Of a DNA stretch of 64,000 nucleotides, positions 1-12,295 are shown in pieces; the stretch's first letter is position 1, and every line of letters starts with the position of its first letter. The notes beneath the pieces are model-generated. The model was not told the DNA's origin and searched no databases. It saw only the letters and a program-made list of their open reading frames with translations. Location of the stretch: the NCBI GenBank assembly GCA_021292105.1, contig CM037857.1, forward strand, positions 35,348,680-35,412,679, written 5' to 3'. Source of the DNA: Anadara kagoshimensis (lineage: Eukaryota > Mollusca > Bivalvia > Arcoida > Arcidae). The position numbers and the translations under genes are program-made.

Positions 1-414
1 TTTTGGTGCATTTTTGTCAATGCTTCTAGTTTTTCTTCATTTATCCTGAAAATTTATTGTAATCTTATTTATGTATTTATGCAATTTTCATTATGTGTCA
101 AATTGTTAGAAGATGTTTTTTTAGCTGTGACAGAGGTTTCTGGATGATGACCTCTTTTAATAGTGATAACCTCTCACATTCTAATCAGATATTGACAACA
201 CTTATATCTTTGTTTATGTTGCTCAGTCTTTTCAATTGCTTCTAATTGTAGGTGTCCTCTGTAGCTGCCATGGGTGGCCTACTTTCTTTCAAACTCTTCA
301 GAGGTGTCTTTAGTGTGCACTTATCCAAAAGATTACTTAGTAACAAGCTTTTTATGTAGCTGTTGTATGGGCAGGAGATGAAAACCATTTCAGAAAATTC
401 CCAAGTTCTGAGTG

Positions 415-478
415 AGGTTTGAACTCGCAAACCTTGACTTCAATATCAGTGACAGTACCACTCTGCCATGTCTGCCCA
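415..478 (-). mobile_element. tRNA-derived SINE head (family 2)
   Basis: Read on the minus strand this stretch has an A-box-like TGGCAGAGTGGTAC and a B-box-like GCGAGTTCAAACC at tRNA spacing, followed by CTCAGAACTTGGG. The same B-box and following CTCAGA recur near 41.5 kb, so it looks like a dispersed SINE rather than a tRNA gene. No acceptor stem can be formed. The SINE body may continue toward position 250, but I cannot fix its end. Confidence 0.55.
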
Positions 479-619
479 TTAACTTACTTAATGTGTGTAA
501 TGTGTATTGTTAAAATGTCTGTGATAATTCCAGTTCATTAGATTTTGATGAATTGTGCCAGTGTTTTCATTATTCAAATATGCACCAGTTTTAGTTTGAA
601 GACCATATTGTGCATAATT

Positions 620-1570
620 TATTATTATAGTCTTTATTCAGCCATAAGTAACAACTCATAGGCAAACATAAAATTTGAAAAGTATGAACAAATACATTGT
701 TAAGTGTTGTTTATTGAAGATACATATAAAAGTACATAATAAGTAAGTGACATAAGATTTTCTTAGCAAATCTGCTTCTAATAAGTACTTAGCTAAATTT
801 CTTAATTGTTTTGAATTTTGAATACTAAAAAGTTGAACTACCGGTAACTTGAAAACAGATGGACGAACCCAGTAATATTGTTTTACATATTGTTTACGAA
901 TACTTAAATAATAAGGACAAATTAAAACAAAGTGAAAAACATCTTCAGTTTCATTTGATTTACAAAAACACACCCTGCTGCTTCTTTCTATATTATTATA
1001 CCTTCCCTTTTCAATTAATAAATCATGCGATGACAATCTATATTGACACAGTATTTTTTGGTATTTATATGACAAAGGTTTACATAAATAAAATTGTAAA
1101 TAGAACCTTTCAACTAAATGTCTATACAAGTCACACTTTGAAGAATTATTGAAAAATGAAAAAGACACTGGTAAAGATGCCTAAAAAATATTTTGTATCA
1201 GAAACAGACTGTTGTAACCATATATCATTGAACCCATGTCTACATAATAAATCTTTAACCTGTACAAGCCAGTTATATTTACCATCACTATCTATTCTGT
1301 CATACATATCATTATAACAAGCTTTTAAGACACAATTATCCGAATTTAAAAGTTTTAACCAATATTTTATAATGCGAATATATCTGTATAGTTGTAGAGG
1401 AAAACGAGCTAATTCAAAATAAACCATCGTGTTACATGTCGTTTTCTGCACCCCAAGTAAAGTTTTACAAAAATTTAAATGAAGTTGTTCAATAACCTGA
1501 GCTTTTTCTGAACCCCATAATTCACAACCATAGTTTAAAATACTAGTAATATATGTATTTATTAACATAC
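620..1570 (-). mobile_element. Broken non-LTR retrotransposon (LINE) 3' end
   Basis: Two minus-strand frames, 1568-1146 and then 1168-656, carry the C-terminal end of a LINE reverse transcriptase. The first has the post-RT segment with NYGCELWG, HLNFCKTLLGVQK and ELARFPLQLYRYIRI. The second has NSSKCDLYR followed by a zf-RVT-like segment CFCKSNETEDVFHFVLICP. The two halves belong to one protein but lie in different frames, so a frameshift falls near 1146-1168. After the stop, an AATAAA (632-637 complemented) and an ATAATAAT-type tail near 620 mark the 3' end. The 5' end is missing: a typical 5'-truncated dead copy. The clade (CR1/Jockey-like) is inferred. Confidence 0.8.
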
Positions 1571-4231
1571 TGCAATTTGATTGGTTGATGATTTCAAAGC
1601 GATAACTTCTGTTATTTTTATGTGATTTTGATAAAACTTGGTCAGGGTGTTTATTAATGAAATACCTGATTTAAGCTAGACATGTGACTAACATCCATGT
1701 ATAATTAATACGGATGGAAGGTAACCAGCAGGTATTCTCTTGTCTTTAGCTTACATTTCTAAAACTTTATACAAGTTTTATAGCACCTTATCCATGGCAA
1801 CATAGATTATTATGATTAGTAAAAAAAATACTAAAAACCTCAAAGATGTTGGAACATTTTTTAAATAAACTAATATATCAAGGCAGTATGTGAAGGTTTG
1901 CATATTAGTTTGTTAGCCACTGAATTCAGGTGATAAAAACACCATATCTTTTATATATTAGTTTGTTAGCCACTGAATTCAGGTGATAAAAACACCATAT
2001 CTTTTATATATTAGCAACATGTGAAATTAAAAAAAATATATAGGTAAACATAATAAAATGTCAGTAAGACTGAAGTGAAAAACCCCATACATCTCCTCAT
2101 TCTTCTGTTTTCCAAACTTTGACAATTTGCCAAGTGATTTTTGGGTCATTAACCTGGAGGTATCACCTGTACATTCAGTACATATTGATCACTATACCAT
2201 GTCAAATAACTATCAACAAAATGGCATTACAATTTACCAGACCAAATTGTCTTAGTTGGTAATCAATTACTACAGATTCATTTGTATGTGCACATATATA
2301 TAAGAGAGAGAGAGAGAGACTATGAGTATTAGAGAAAACAATAACAAATTACTTATGATATACTACATGTATATATCACCCAAATATGGGATGAAAAATA
2401 AAGAATAAATGACTAGAATATCCAAAAATCACACAAAGATGGATACTGATGTATACTTTTGGCCATGTTTAATGAAGTTTGATGTTATTCATAGATTGGC
2501 TGAATAATATGGCAGATTGACAAAGGGGAACAACTCTTTCTTAATAAATTTCTGTACCTCAGTAGTATTTATACCAGTATCTCAGTAGTATATCGCCCCC
2601 AATAAAAATTCTTACAATGCTATAATAATAAAAAAGGGGAAAAACTGTTTTTATATGAAATGTAGTGCCTATCTTTACCACCTGTTGTTGATCTGTTGAT
2701 AAGTAACATAGGTATCATCATTGTCTTTGATAACATCTCACAACTTACAATTTATATTGCAACATTAGGGGCTTTCTCAAATACATACAAAATAAACAAT
2801 TGGTAACAACTTTTAACAATTTATATCATTATACAATCTAAGTTAACAATTCAGTCTTTTTAGCTACAAGATTATGGGTCTACAGTGACATGGTAATGGC
2901 ATTGTAACTGTACGACACTCTCAGTAACTAGTACTGATTTGATTACCATGGTAACAAAACTACATACGGTAGGTGTTTCAGTACTTCACTAGCATTCTCT
3001 ACCAGATGATTTGCTGATTCATTTTATGTGAATACGGTACATGTATCTCTCTCTGGTCTCTAGATGTTATCAGTGGACTGTTCTACAACAAATTGCATCA
3101 TAACTGACCACTAAGTAGCCAAATGTCTCAAAGTCCAGTATGTATAATATGTTGGATTATGTTTGATTTCCATGCAGATTAAATGCATGGAGTCTGTGTT
3201 ACTTTTAGTACTGTACAGATAATTACTGTTTCAGTGGGTGTGGTTAATTCCCCGAGGGATGTCTTCAAGTAATGTAATACATGTACAAGTATTTCATTGG
3301 CATCCATAGAAGTTGTTGTATATCAACATATTATATTACTTGTACTAAGATTTTGAAAAACGGAAAAAATATGAAAAAGATGATACTATTGGTTTAACTA
3401 ATTCTGGGATTTACTGATGATGTTGTTATGATACTTTTGCTCATAGTATATGATATACTTGCAAAACATGGTGTATGATTGTGAACATGTTGTGACACTA
3501 TGTGGTATTATGTAACAGTGATCTGAGAGTATCCAGATGTTTGGCCTGATACAAACATAAAAATATGCATAGATCTACAGTACAACATGGATTACACTGA
3601 ATGATGAATTTGTGGTACAAACTAACGGTAAACCACACATGTGTACTCAGAACATACAGCAACTAAAATATTGTCATTTGCACAATATGCATTTAAAATG
3701 GGATTTTAAAGAACTTAAATTTGGCAATGTTATTGTGTATTGTTCATAGAACTAGTAGTAGTTTAATGGGTTGTGACTCATTGCATCTTTATATTTTGGG
3801 AGAGGGAATGACAAATTTGTCTTCTACACATTATGACATGTTATGACATATATCCAGTGATGATATTTTGTATTCTTTGGAGTAGCAATGTAATGTGGCG
3901 AATAATGGATTTGCTTAAAGTACAGGTTATGACAATATGAGTTCAACACGAAGAAAAGAAAAAAAAAACTTTTCAAGAAGAAAGACATTTCATTCCTGTC
4001 ACTCTTGAACAGACACATGTACTGTTTAACCATTAAATAAAAAATAAAAGGTGTAGATTCCAGTATCGGTAATGGACTTATAGGCAAAAAAAAAATATCA
4101 AAATGTTGCAAGCATTACATGAAATATGTTAATTTAAAAGTATAAGTTCTGTTTTCATTGCCAATGGTATTTAAGGACCTTGTTCTCCAGTTAATGACTG
4201 TGTTAAGTCCATTTATATATGTTATTTGTAG
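1571..4231. other. Gene-free flank or intron upstream of REEP exon 2
   Basis: No coding exon could be supported here. The first REEP coding exon (about 11 residues ending in intron phase 2) should lie upstream of 4232, but none of the ATG-plus-donor combinations I looked at encodes the expected start, so it is probably outside the window. The stretch holds a 53-bp tandem duplication (1903-2013) and a short GA tract (2302-2319). Confidence 0.4.
1903..2013. repeat. Two-copy 53-bp tandem duplication
   Basis: Two almost identical head-to-tail copies with period 53: the word GTTTGTTAGCCACTGAATTC occurs at 1908 and again at 1961, and the rest of the unit also matches. The lack of divergence suggests a recent duplication or possibly an assembly artefact. 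Confidence 0.85.
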
Positions 4232-4311
4232 ACTCAGTTTTGGAACACTATATCCAGCATATGCTTCCTATAAAGCAATCAGAACAAAAAATGTTAAAGA
4301 ATATGTAAGTA

Positions 4312-4347
<36 letters not shown>

Positions 4348-6297
4348 CCGCAAACTGCCCTGAGCACACTGCAAAGGTAAAATTTTCTGCAACTTATAGC
4401 TCAGAGTTTCTTTGTTTACAGATTTTAAGGAAGGATTTCCATTTGTTACCCCCACAAAAATGTTAATTTTGACTGCGGAAACCTAAACATGACAGAATCA
4501 AGTCATTTTAAACATTACATAGAATTTAAAGGGTGGGGGGTACAAAAGGAAGTCCTGACAATTTTAAAATAATCAAAAGTTAGGAAATAGTCATTGGCCA
4601 AGTGGTCTAAGTAAACATTGGTTAACAGGATGGATTACAGTGCCTCACAATCTGTATGTTCAAATCCCCCCTGACCTGGGGGGGGGGGGGGGGGGGGGGG
4701 GCAAATCATTTGTCAAATGATGTTTTCTTTGTTTTTCTCTACTATTTGAGAAGTGACTAGCTTGGTTTTAGTGTAGTAATTTTGATTGGGGTGCACAATG
4801 CCATTCCAACAATCAAACAGTGAACAATACAATCAAAATAGTCATCTGACATGTCTGAAAAATGTCGGGATCCAAATAGAAAATAAGTGGTAAATGATCG
4901 TTTGACAAACACTCTAAATGTTGGGTCATGGAAGACATGAACAATGATTGTCATCCTTTCTTTTATGGAATTCTATCTAATTGTAAACACTGATACATGT
5001 AGGTGAAAACTTGTTGATTAGTAGGTTGTAGTTCAAATGTTAAAGACATTTATTTTATATGGATTTTACAGTTTTGCACAATAATTTAAGATTGCTGCAA
5101 TGAAATTCCCTTTTTAGGATATATTGGATGTTTTAATTGTTTTACCAACATTTCTCTAGTTTTTATTATCTTATTATTTACAGGTTAAATGGATGATGTA
5201 TTGGATAGTTTTTGCTATATTTTGTTCTATTGAGACATTTTCTGATGTTTTGTTATCATGGTAAGTAAGAGAACCAATGTCAGTAACTTCTTGACATTCT
5301 TGAATACACGTTTTATTATTATTTCAGTACTTGCTTGCTGCGGTTTTACTTTGCCATCCTTTCAGATTTTAAAATTCTAACACCCTAAAAAGGGGGAGAA
5401 AAAAGACTAAAACATCACAAAAATCGCATAAAGGTGAATAATGCAACAGAATGAGATTTTCTCTTTTTACAAATGAAAATTGTTCTTTAATTTTGGACTT
5501 ATTTACATATACATGTACAAATATATTTATGTTTGTTAACAAAAAAACTTTTTAAATTTTTAATGTGTTTTAACAGAGACAGAGTGATTGTTTGTTTGTC
5601 AGCTTTTACAGAAATACCGGTAATAGAGAAAACGGTAGTTTATAACTTACTGGTATATGTTTGTTTTCAGGCTTCCATTTTATTATGAAATAAAGATTAT
5701 ATTTGTGATATGGATGCTGTCTCCCGTCACCAAAGGTTCCAGTTTTCTGTATAAACGATTTGTACATCCATCACTTAATAAAAGAGAAAAGGTAGGATTA
5801 TATGCTACCAGTAATTACTGTCATTCTAAAGAGGCCACATTGGTAGCTGAATTGGTAGAGTACTCTTTCCTCTAGGTACGAGGTCAAGTTGGATTTTTGT
5901 CTGTATTCAGGACTTGAGAATAATTGTTGATTGCAATTGTTTTCTTGCCAACCAAAATGGAAGTCACAAGGTTTTTCAGATCAGGCTTTTAAAATACCCA
6001 TGTCTAGTGCCATTGTAGTTATGATAGGAAAATAGTAATCCAGCTGATTGCATAGATTTTAAATTCTGCAGCTACACTTAAATAGCTGATGACATCTTAG
6101 TATACCAGTAAAATATATACCAGTAGTTTATTTCTGTGGTCTGACTTACAAGTACATGTATATGTATATGGAATATATCAGAAAACTTAAGAAGTGTATA
6201 TTATACCAACAGGTGTACATAGAAATATTGAATTTATAAGTGCTTCACATTTCATTAAATATTTATGACTTTGGTTTATTTCCAGTCATCGAAGATT

Positions 6298-6335
<38 letters not shown>

Positions 6336-9300
6336 CTTCTCTCTCTCTCATAGAAGGAAAACCACAAGTCATGTTACAGTCAATTTATAATATTATGATT
6401 TTATAGCAACTAAAACTGATTTTTTTATAACCAAAAAAAAAAAAAAAAAAAAAAAAAAACTGTTTATATTGGCACAGGGGCAATGTTAATCTCTTTGTGT
6501 TTTACAAAAAAAAAAATTGTGATTATGTTACAAAATTAAGAAAAGAAGTCTGAACTCTCAAATTACCAGACACCTCTATGTTACTTTGTGGTATAAAATT
6601 CCTCAATGCATGAGATATAATTTTTCTGGATCACATCTTATGGAAGATAAAAAAGCGTATCAGTTTACGTTAACTTTTGTTTTGTATGACAGCTACATGC
6701 ACATGATCTGTGTAAAACTTACATCACAGAAAAGCTTTACACAGTTGTTTGACCTTGGGTGAGTGCCAAGCACTTAAAGAACTTGGCTAACTTCAAAATA
6801 TATTGTCTGTGGTTTCCTCTTTTGATTATCTTGTGGTTCTTATGGAATAAAGTCAAACCTTGTTATGATGCCCAAAAGATAACTTTAGGGTCCCAGATAT
6901 AATTTCTACATGCTTGCTTTACAGGTCTGCCTCACTTTATTGGCACATCCCTTTATAATACTAAATATGACTTAATAATAATTAATATAATAATCTTATA
7001 TACAGTTCTTGTATTACTTGGTGTCAGATTTATCTAAAGTGCTAAATTATAAATCAAGGTGACAGGTATCACCTTAGAACATCTCATTCGGGGCAAATCA
7101 TAGTATGATAAAGTAAGTCAATTTGCTTGCCAATTGTTATTGCTTTCTTTGGATATGCAGGCTTCCTCCCATTCAAAATCTGACTGCCTTCATATAAATG
7201 GTTAAAAGTGAAAAATGTTGTCTACAGTCTACACTATTCAAACCAACCAACCATTTGTAACAACAAATGATATGTTATTTTGCAGGAAATTGATGAATAT
7301 ATATCTCAGGTCAGTAAAAAAGGTTACTCTACACTGCTGCATCTCGGCACTAAAGGACTTAGTTATGCCACAAATGTCATGGTTAGAACTGCTGTCAAGG
7401 TTAGTTTAATTCTGTGTGTATACATGTAGTATCAGATATGTGTACTGACATCCGACCCATTCTTACCATTTACAGTACTCCAGATCTTACCTGTACCTTA
7501 CACAAAATTTTCTGTGACAGCAATCGTATCATTTTTTGCTTCAGAATAAAACACTTTAATCAAAGTTGTGATCAAGGGAGATAACAATAGTTGAATGGAT
7601 CTGATGTCAGTTACATGTGTTATAATAAATTAATTCATGTGTTGGATTTGGGGATGGGGGTGTTTGCTAGATTTCGAAATATTCGAAATAATTTCCAAAA
7701 TTGAGTGCAAACAAATAAATGTGTATGAAAGTGTTAGCTAAAAGACAGAGTCCATCATGCTTTTGTTATTTAGAAGACACCGGTAGTATTTGGTACAGAT
7801 TTGCAAACCATGTACAAATAGAATTTAAAAACTATACTTCCATATCTGCTCATGTGAGATACACATTACATGTGACTATGTAACATTTAGAGATATTTCA
7901 AACAAGAGACATGTGTTTTAGATGTTAATTATGGGATTAAAATGAATAACTGTGTTTTCTAGTATAAATATTTTGTATAAACAGATCCAGTCTTTCTGAT
8001 GGTCAGGTTTATTTTTGTGTAGTACATTGATTAACAATGCTAGATTTTGCAAACACACATGGCGTCAATGTTTATGTGAATCACATTTGAACCAGATGTT
8101 CTCATAATAAAATAATAATCCATTATGAGTACATCAATATATATCAATGTAGGATACAGGAATCCTCCACTTGGGGGTTGAACATTTCTGTCAGACTGCA
8201 AGTCTAGTTAGTTAGTCTCTTACTGAAATGTTCAATCTTTTGGATGAGATTTCCCTATCCTACATCAATGCTCAACAAGGACTCTTATAATCTCAGTCAG
8301 CTGAGACAGAAAACAGTTTCAGCACTAGCTTAAGACAAAACTTTTGTGATTTGTTGTTGTGACATTAATAGTAGTATTTACACTATGTATAATTTGTATT
8401 GATTGTTATTATAGGGGCAGACAACTCTAGCAGATCATATACGAAAGAGTTACAGTACTAATGATTTACGCTTGACAAGCAGTGATGGTATAAATAATGA
8501 TGATTTAATGTATGCAGATGAAGATGAAGATGAATTAGGTATGTAAATTATTATCTAATTACCTCCATTTTCCATCTTATTTTTACCCCAATCCATCCAG
8601 CATTTAGTTATAGCATGCTTCAGAATTATTTGTTTGCATAATATACCACTTAATTGCTTGGGTATTTCAACACCTAAAATTATATGAGGTCTTTTATTTA
8701 TTTTATTTTATAATTAATAAAATATTGTTCTCGAAACCACATGTTACAATTTAGTAGAAGGTATTCTTGATAAATCTTTATATTAGCCCGACATATATTT
8801 GAATCAGTAATTGTTGGTCAGATAGGTGTCATTTGCAGCACTGTCTAGTTATCTTGTTGATGTAGATTTTTTTAGATAGTGGTAGTATAGGGTAGATAAA
8901 AAATAGTTAAACATGATTAAAAAATGAGTGAAAAAAATTTATTTATATGTACATTTATTAGTTTTAATAGCTTAAAACATATGCTGTAAATCATTTACAC
9001 GACAAGTTATCAAAAAGTCACTGTATTTATAAGTTTTAGTTTGATTTGTTACCCGTATAAACTGGACCCTTTCCTTTGAAACACATTTTGATAAACTAAT
9101 CTGTCTGAACTGAAACCATGTCTAATCACAACAAACTCTTCAGACCAGGCCCCAGTTTCACAATTGTTCCTAACTAAGGTTGTCATTAACTTAAATTTGG
9201 CAAATTAGAAAGCTTAACAATGTTTTAAAAATTGTTGTGATTTTCTGGATTTTAGGCCTCATTTGAAGATTACTCCAGGCTTATGACATCTGTATTTAGT

Positions 9301-12082
9301 ATCAACAAAAATGTTTATTCATAATGCTATAAGAGCTTGTAATAATTTGTTTACCATAATTTAAGTAAATGAAAATCTTAGTTCAGGAATGATTGTGAAA
9401 CTGGAGCCAAAAAACACTATCTTAGATAGGGAATCGTTCACTACTGTTTACATGCTATTTCCATGACAACTTCCAGATTTACAGTATCTTATTCATTTTA
9501 CATTTGCACTGCTTCTAACATTTTGAAATGTATTATTATTCTGAAGATAACAGACTTTATGAGGATAATAGAGAATTAGAACTGAGAAGAGATCATAAAA
9601 AATTAACACGTAGTCATAGCGATGTATCCGACAACAGAATGCATAGAAGTAAAACTGAGACAGGTAAAAATATTTGTCAGTGCATTACAAACAGATATGG
9701 ACACCATTTTGCACTAAAACTCTTTCTTCTATGGAATTGTTGAGTGCCTTGGGGATCACATTTCTTGTTAATTTATTTTTCTGGAATATTGATGTAAATG
9801 ATGAATATATCAACATCATTTGCATCAAAACATGAGAGTATTATAGCAACTGACAGTTCAACAGAAGAAGCAGTTCTGATACAAAATAAAACAATTTAAA
9901 TATATTAATTGAAAAATCAAAAGCTTTATTTAAAACTCTGAGAATTATTTGTTCTATAAAATATCTATTCATACCATTACACATTATGACTGAAAAAGTG
10001 TCAACACAGTCGGAACGATAATTGAATTCAATTTCTAAGCATGTTGGTGGATGTGTACACTATTGACCTTTGAACATGAAATATTTGTTACCTCCTCATT
10101 TGTAACTAATATATAACGACCCAATACATGAACATATCTTCCATGCTTGCTTGTGATACTGTAAAACACTTTATTTTCGCGACATGATATTTTCGCGATA
10201 TTTGTATATTTGTATCAAAGTTATTTCGCGGCATGAAATTTTTCACAATATCTCGTTGTGAGCCCGATCCCATCGTGAGCCCCTCATGTAAAAGTCCATT
10301 CATATTTATTCGATCAAATTTATTTTCGCGCATATTATTTTCACGATTATTTATGAACTCTCGAATTATGCAAAAATAACATGCACACGAAAATGTCATG
10401 TTTTACAGTAGTCCTATTTTGTTTAGAGGTATATGGTTCAACATAGTTTTTTTTTATAAAATATTTTTTAAATTTTATATGTTTTATTACTCTTTTTATT
10501 ACTGGTAGATAGTCTGACCTAAAGTTCATGGTGATCCATTGTGATTGTTATTTGTCATCCTTCAACTTTCAGTAATTTTACACATTTTCAGCTCATTCTC
10601 CAGAACCAGTCAGCCAATATTAGTGAAACTTGACATAAATTTTCTTTTCCACAAATTTGTGAAACTGGTCAGACTTCACCTGCATTCAAGGTGACCTTCA
10701 ATAGCAAAACTTTTAAACAGCTTATCATGAACCAAAAGACTTAAAACTTATAGCACCAGGACAGGAAGATCTACCAAGTTTGTAAAGCTGTTTGACCTTG
10801 ACATTCAAAGTCACAACAATGTAAAGTACTGTAATAAAGTCCTAAAACATATTTTCAACATAAACCAATTGGCTTAGAAGCTTGAAACTTCACATATATA
10901 GCGTAGGACATAAACCTCTACCAATTTTGATGAGCTGGTTGACCAATCCAGTCTGTAGTGACCTAAAGCAGTAAAGATTTTAAAGGCTTAAAAGATTAAC
11001 CTACATTTACTATCACAGTGACTTAAAGCAATACATTTTTATATAACTTGTCATAAGCCAAAACCTGGAAGCTTAAACTTTATATTCCTATAGCATCAGG
11101 GTATGAAGCTCTTCCATGTTTTTAACACTGCTTGAACATGAGATACTTTCAAAGTCACAGTTGCCTCAGGCAGTAAAATATTTTAATATATCATGAACCA
11201 AACAATCTGGCAGTTTGAAACTCTATATATAGTATCAATGCGTGAAGCTCTACAAATTGTGTGAAGCTTGTTGACCTTCATTCTTGGTCACAGTGGCCTG
11301 CAGTAAACCTTAAAAACATATCTCATCATAAACCAAAAGCCTACGGCCTCGACCAATATTGCTTTTCTTTGTCGATAAAACATCATATTGCACTCACGGA
11401 AATGCTATAATTGTATAATATCAGATATAACAATAACATTTATAGGAATCGGTTAAAAATTAAATGTATCAGTATTCAAAATTTCCTAAATGAAACAAAA
11501 AATTGAACACACAACATTTAAAGTGTAAAACAAGATTACAAATACAAGTTTAATTTATCCTGACTACGGTATATAGGAGTGACAGATGATTGTATTAAAT
11601 CCATGTTTTATTTATGTAGACAAAGGGCTTTCATGTTTACAAGAGGAAGAAGAAGAGGAAGTGTCTTTTACAGAAGAAACAGTGTATTTACCTCCCAAAC
11701 GCCATTATACTACCAAAGAGGTAATATTTACAGTAATCTCCAGTGTGTAACTTGTCTCTCAAAGTCATGGCTATGGCAGTTAAATTGTCATGGTATGAGT
11801 TCCAAGGTTTTGAATACTGTAAGCTCAACCCTGATGTCAGCATAAGATATGATATCTATGTCATTGTTATGACCCTTTACTGACTGCTTTTGAGATTATG
11901 ACATGGCTAATTACATGTTAGTTTCCTATGTTAATCTGTGACATTGTTGACCATTGTACTTAAAAAATCACGATTTTGACAGTGAATTCTAGGAGAATCC
12001 TACTGGAAATTGACTTCTTTATACATTCAGTACATACTTCATTCATGCATACTATGAAAAAAGTACTAGAAAAGAGTATCTG

Positions 12083-12127
<45 letters not shown>

Positions 12128-12295
12128 TGAACTTACCAAGTGACTATGTTTTCTCTAATAGTAATTTTGGTTTTAATACACAAGTATGGTTTCATTTTAT
12201 TTTATTTTATATTTCAGTCAAAAATGGACCCATATGGCACAATGCCCAGAACAAGAATGCGCACAAGGGCAAAGCTGTCAACAGCAAAGTATTAA
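4232..12295 (+). CDS. Receptor expression-enhancing protein, REEP1-4 type (first exon not found)
   Basis: REEP/Yop1-family proteins are ER membrane hairpin proteins that shape tubular ER; REEP1-4 also bind microtubules. Exons with GT-AG borders: 4232-4304, 5184-5260, 5671-5791, 7286-7399, 8415-8538, 9547-9663, 11620-11720, 12218-12295 (stop TAA 12293). Phases agree at every junction. Exon 2 has [14 protein letters not shown], exon 3 [13 protein letters not shown], exon 4 [16 protein letters not shown] then [16 protein letters not shown], which is the TB2/DP1/HVA22 domain with its hydrophobic hairpins. Later exons give a basic and Ser-rich tail and an acidic run [14 protein letters not shown]. 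The intron in phase 2 before LSFGTLYP and the one after KEY match vertebrate REEP1 from memory. About 267 residues are in the window. An ATG at 4164 runs in frame into exon 2 without splicing and is an alternative start. The acceptor at 9546 has a weak pyrimidine tract and is the least certain junction. Confidence 0.9.
4317..4345. repeat. (CT)n microsatellite next to REEP exon 2 donor
   Basis: A CT dinucleotide tract starting 12 nt after the exon 2 splice donor at 4305. It is intronic and lies in the ORF that would result from reading through the donor. Confidence 0.9.
4590..4672 (+). mobile_element. tRNA-derived SINE head
   Basis: A-box-like TTGGCCAAGTGGTCTAAG and B-box-like TATGTTCAAATCC lie at tRNA spacing in REEP intron 2. 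The segment runs into a 24-nt G homopolymer (4678-4701). No acceptor stem pairing is visible, so it is judged a SINE or tRNA-like relic. Confidence 0.5.
4678..4701. repeat. Poly-G tract (24 nt)
   Basis: A pure G homopolymer in REEP intron 2. Its length is likely to be unreliable in the assembly. Similar G/C tracts occur at 36052-36074 and 54170-54194. Confidence 0.95.
6301..6459. repeat. (CT)n tract followed by poly-A
   Basis: An imperfect CT dinucleotide tract at 6301-6349 and an A homopolymer at 6433-6459, both inside REEP intron 4. They are simple sequence with no visible transposon attached. Confidence 0.9.
8149..8263. mobile_element. Small palindromic MITE, 6-bp target duplication
   Basis: A 115-bp element with imperfect terminal inverted repeats: left GTAGGATACAGGAA, right end complementary to GTAGGATAGGGAAA. 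GAACATTTC recurs inverted further in. It is flanked on both sides by ATCAAT (8143-8148 and 8264-8269). It lies in REEP intron 5 and has no coding capacity. The superfamily is not assigned. Confidence 0.7.
9148..9408. mobile_element. MITE with GGCCCCAGTTTCACAA ends
   Basis: The left end GGCCCCAGTTTCACAATTGT and the complement of the right end, GGCTCCAGTTTCACAATCAT, form inverted repeats of about 31 bp that continue through TTCCTAACTAAG / TTCCTGAACTAAG. The 261-bp element sits in REEP intron 6, with no ORF. Target duplication is unclear. Confidence 0.7.
10159..10408. mobile_element. Tc1/mariner-type MITE (CTGTAAAACA ends, TA target)
   Basis: The left end CTGTAAAACACTTTATTTTC and the complement of the right end, CTGTAAAACATGACATTTTC, are inverted repeats, and TA dinucleotides flank both sides (10157-10158, 10409-10410). 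Internally the motif TTTTCGCG recurs several times. It is 250 bp, non-coding, in REEP intron 7. Confidence 0.75.
10600..11345. repeat. Diverged tandem repeat, unit about 150 bp
   Basis: Several diverged head-to-tail copies share a landmark order: a CATAAACCAAAAGCCT-like start, GCTTGAAACTT, ATATATAGCATCAGG, GAAGCTCTACCAA, GTTGACCTT, AAAGTCACAGTGACC, GCAGTAAA. I count about five copies in REEP intron 7. Unit length is estimated by eye. Codons are not preserved between copies. Confidence 0.65.
12085..12124. repeat. (AC)n microsatellite
   Basis: A perfect AC dinucleotide tract of about 20 repeats, 93 bp upstream of the last REEP coding exon. Confidence 0.95.

Noticed and set aside
859..1152. 97-codon plus-strand ORF
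   Set aside because: Lies antisense to the LINE reverse transcriptase region and has no features of its own.
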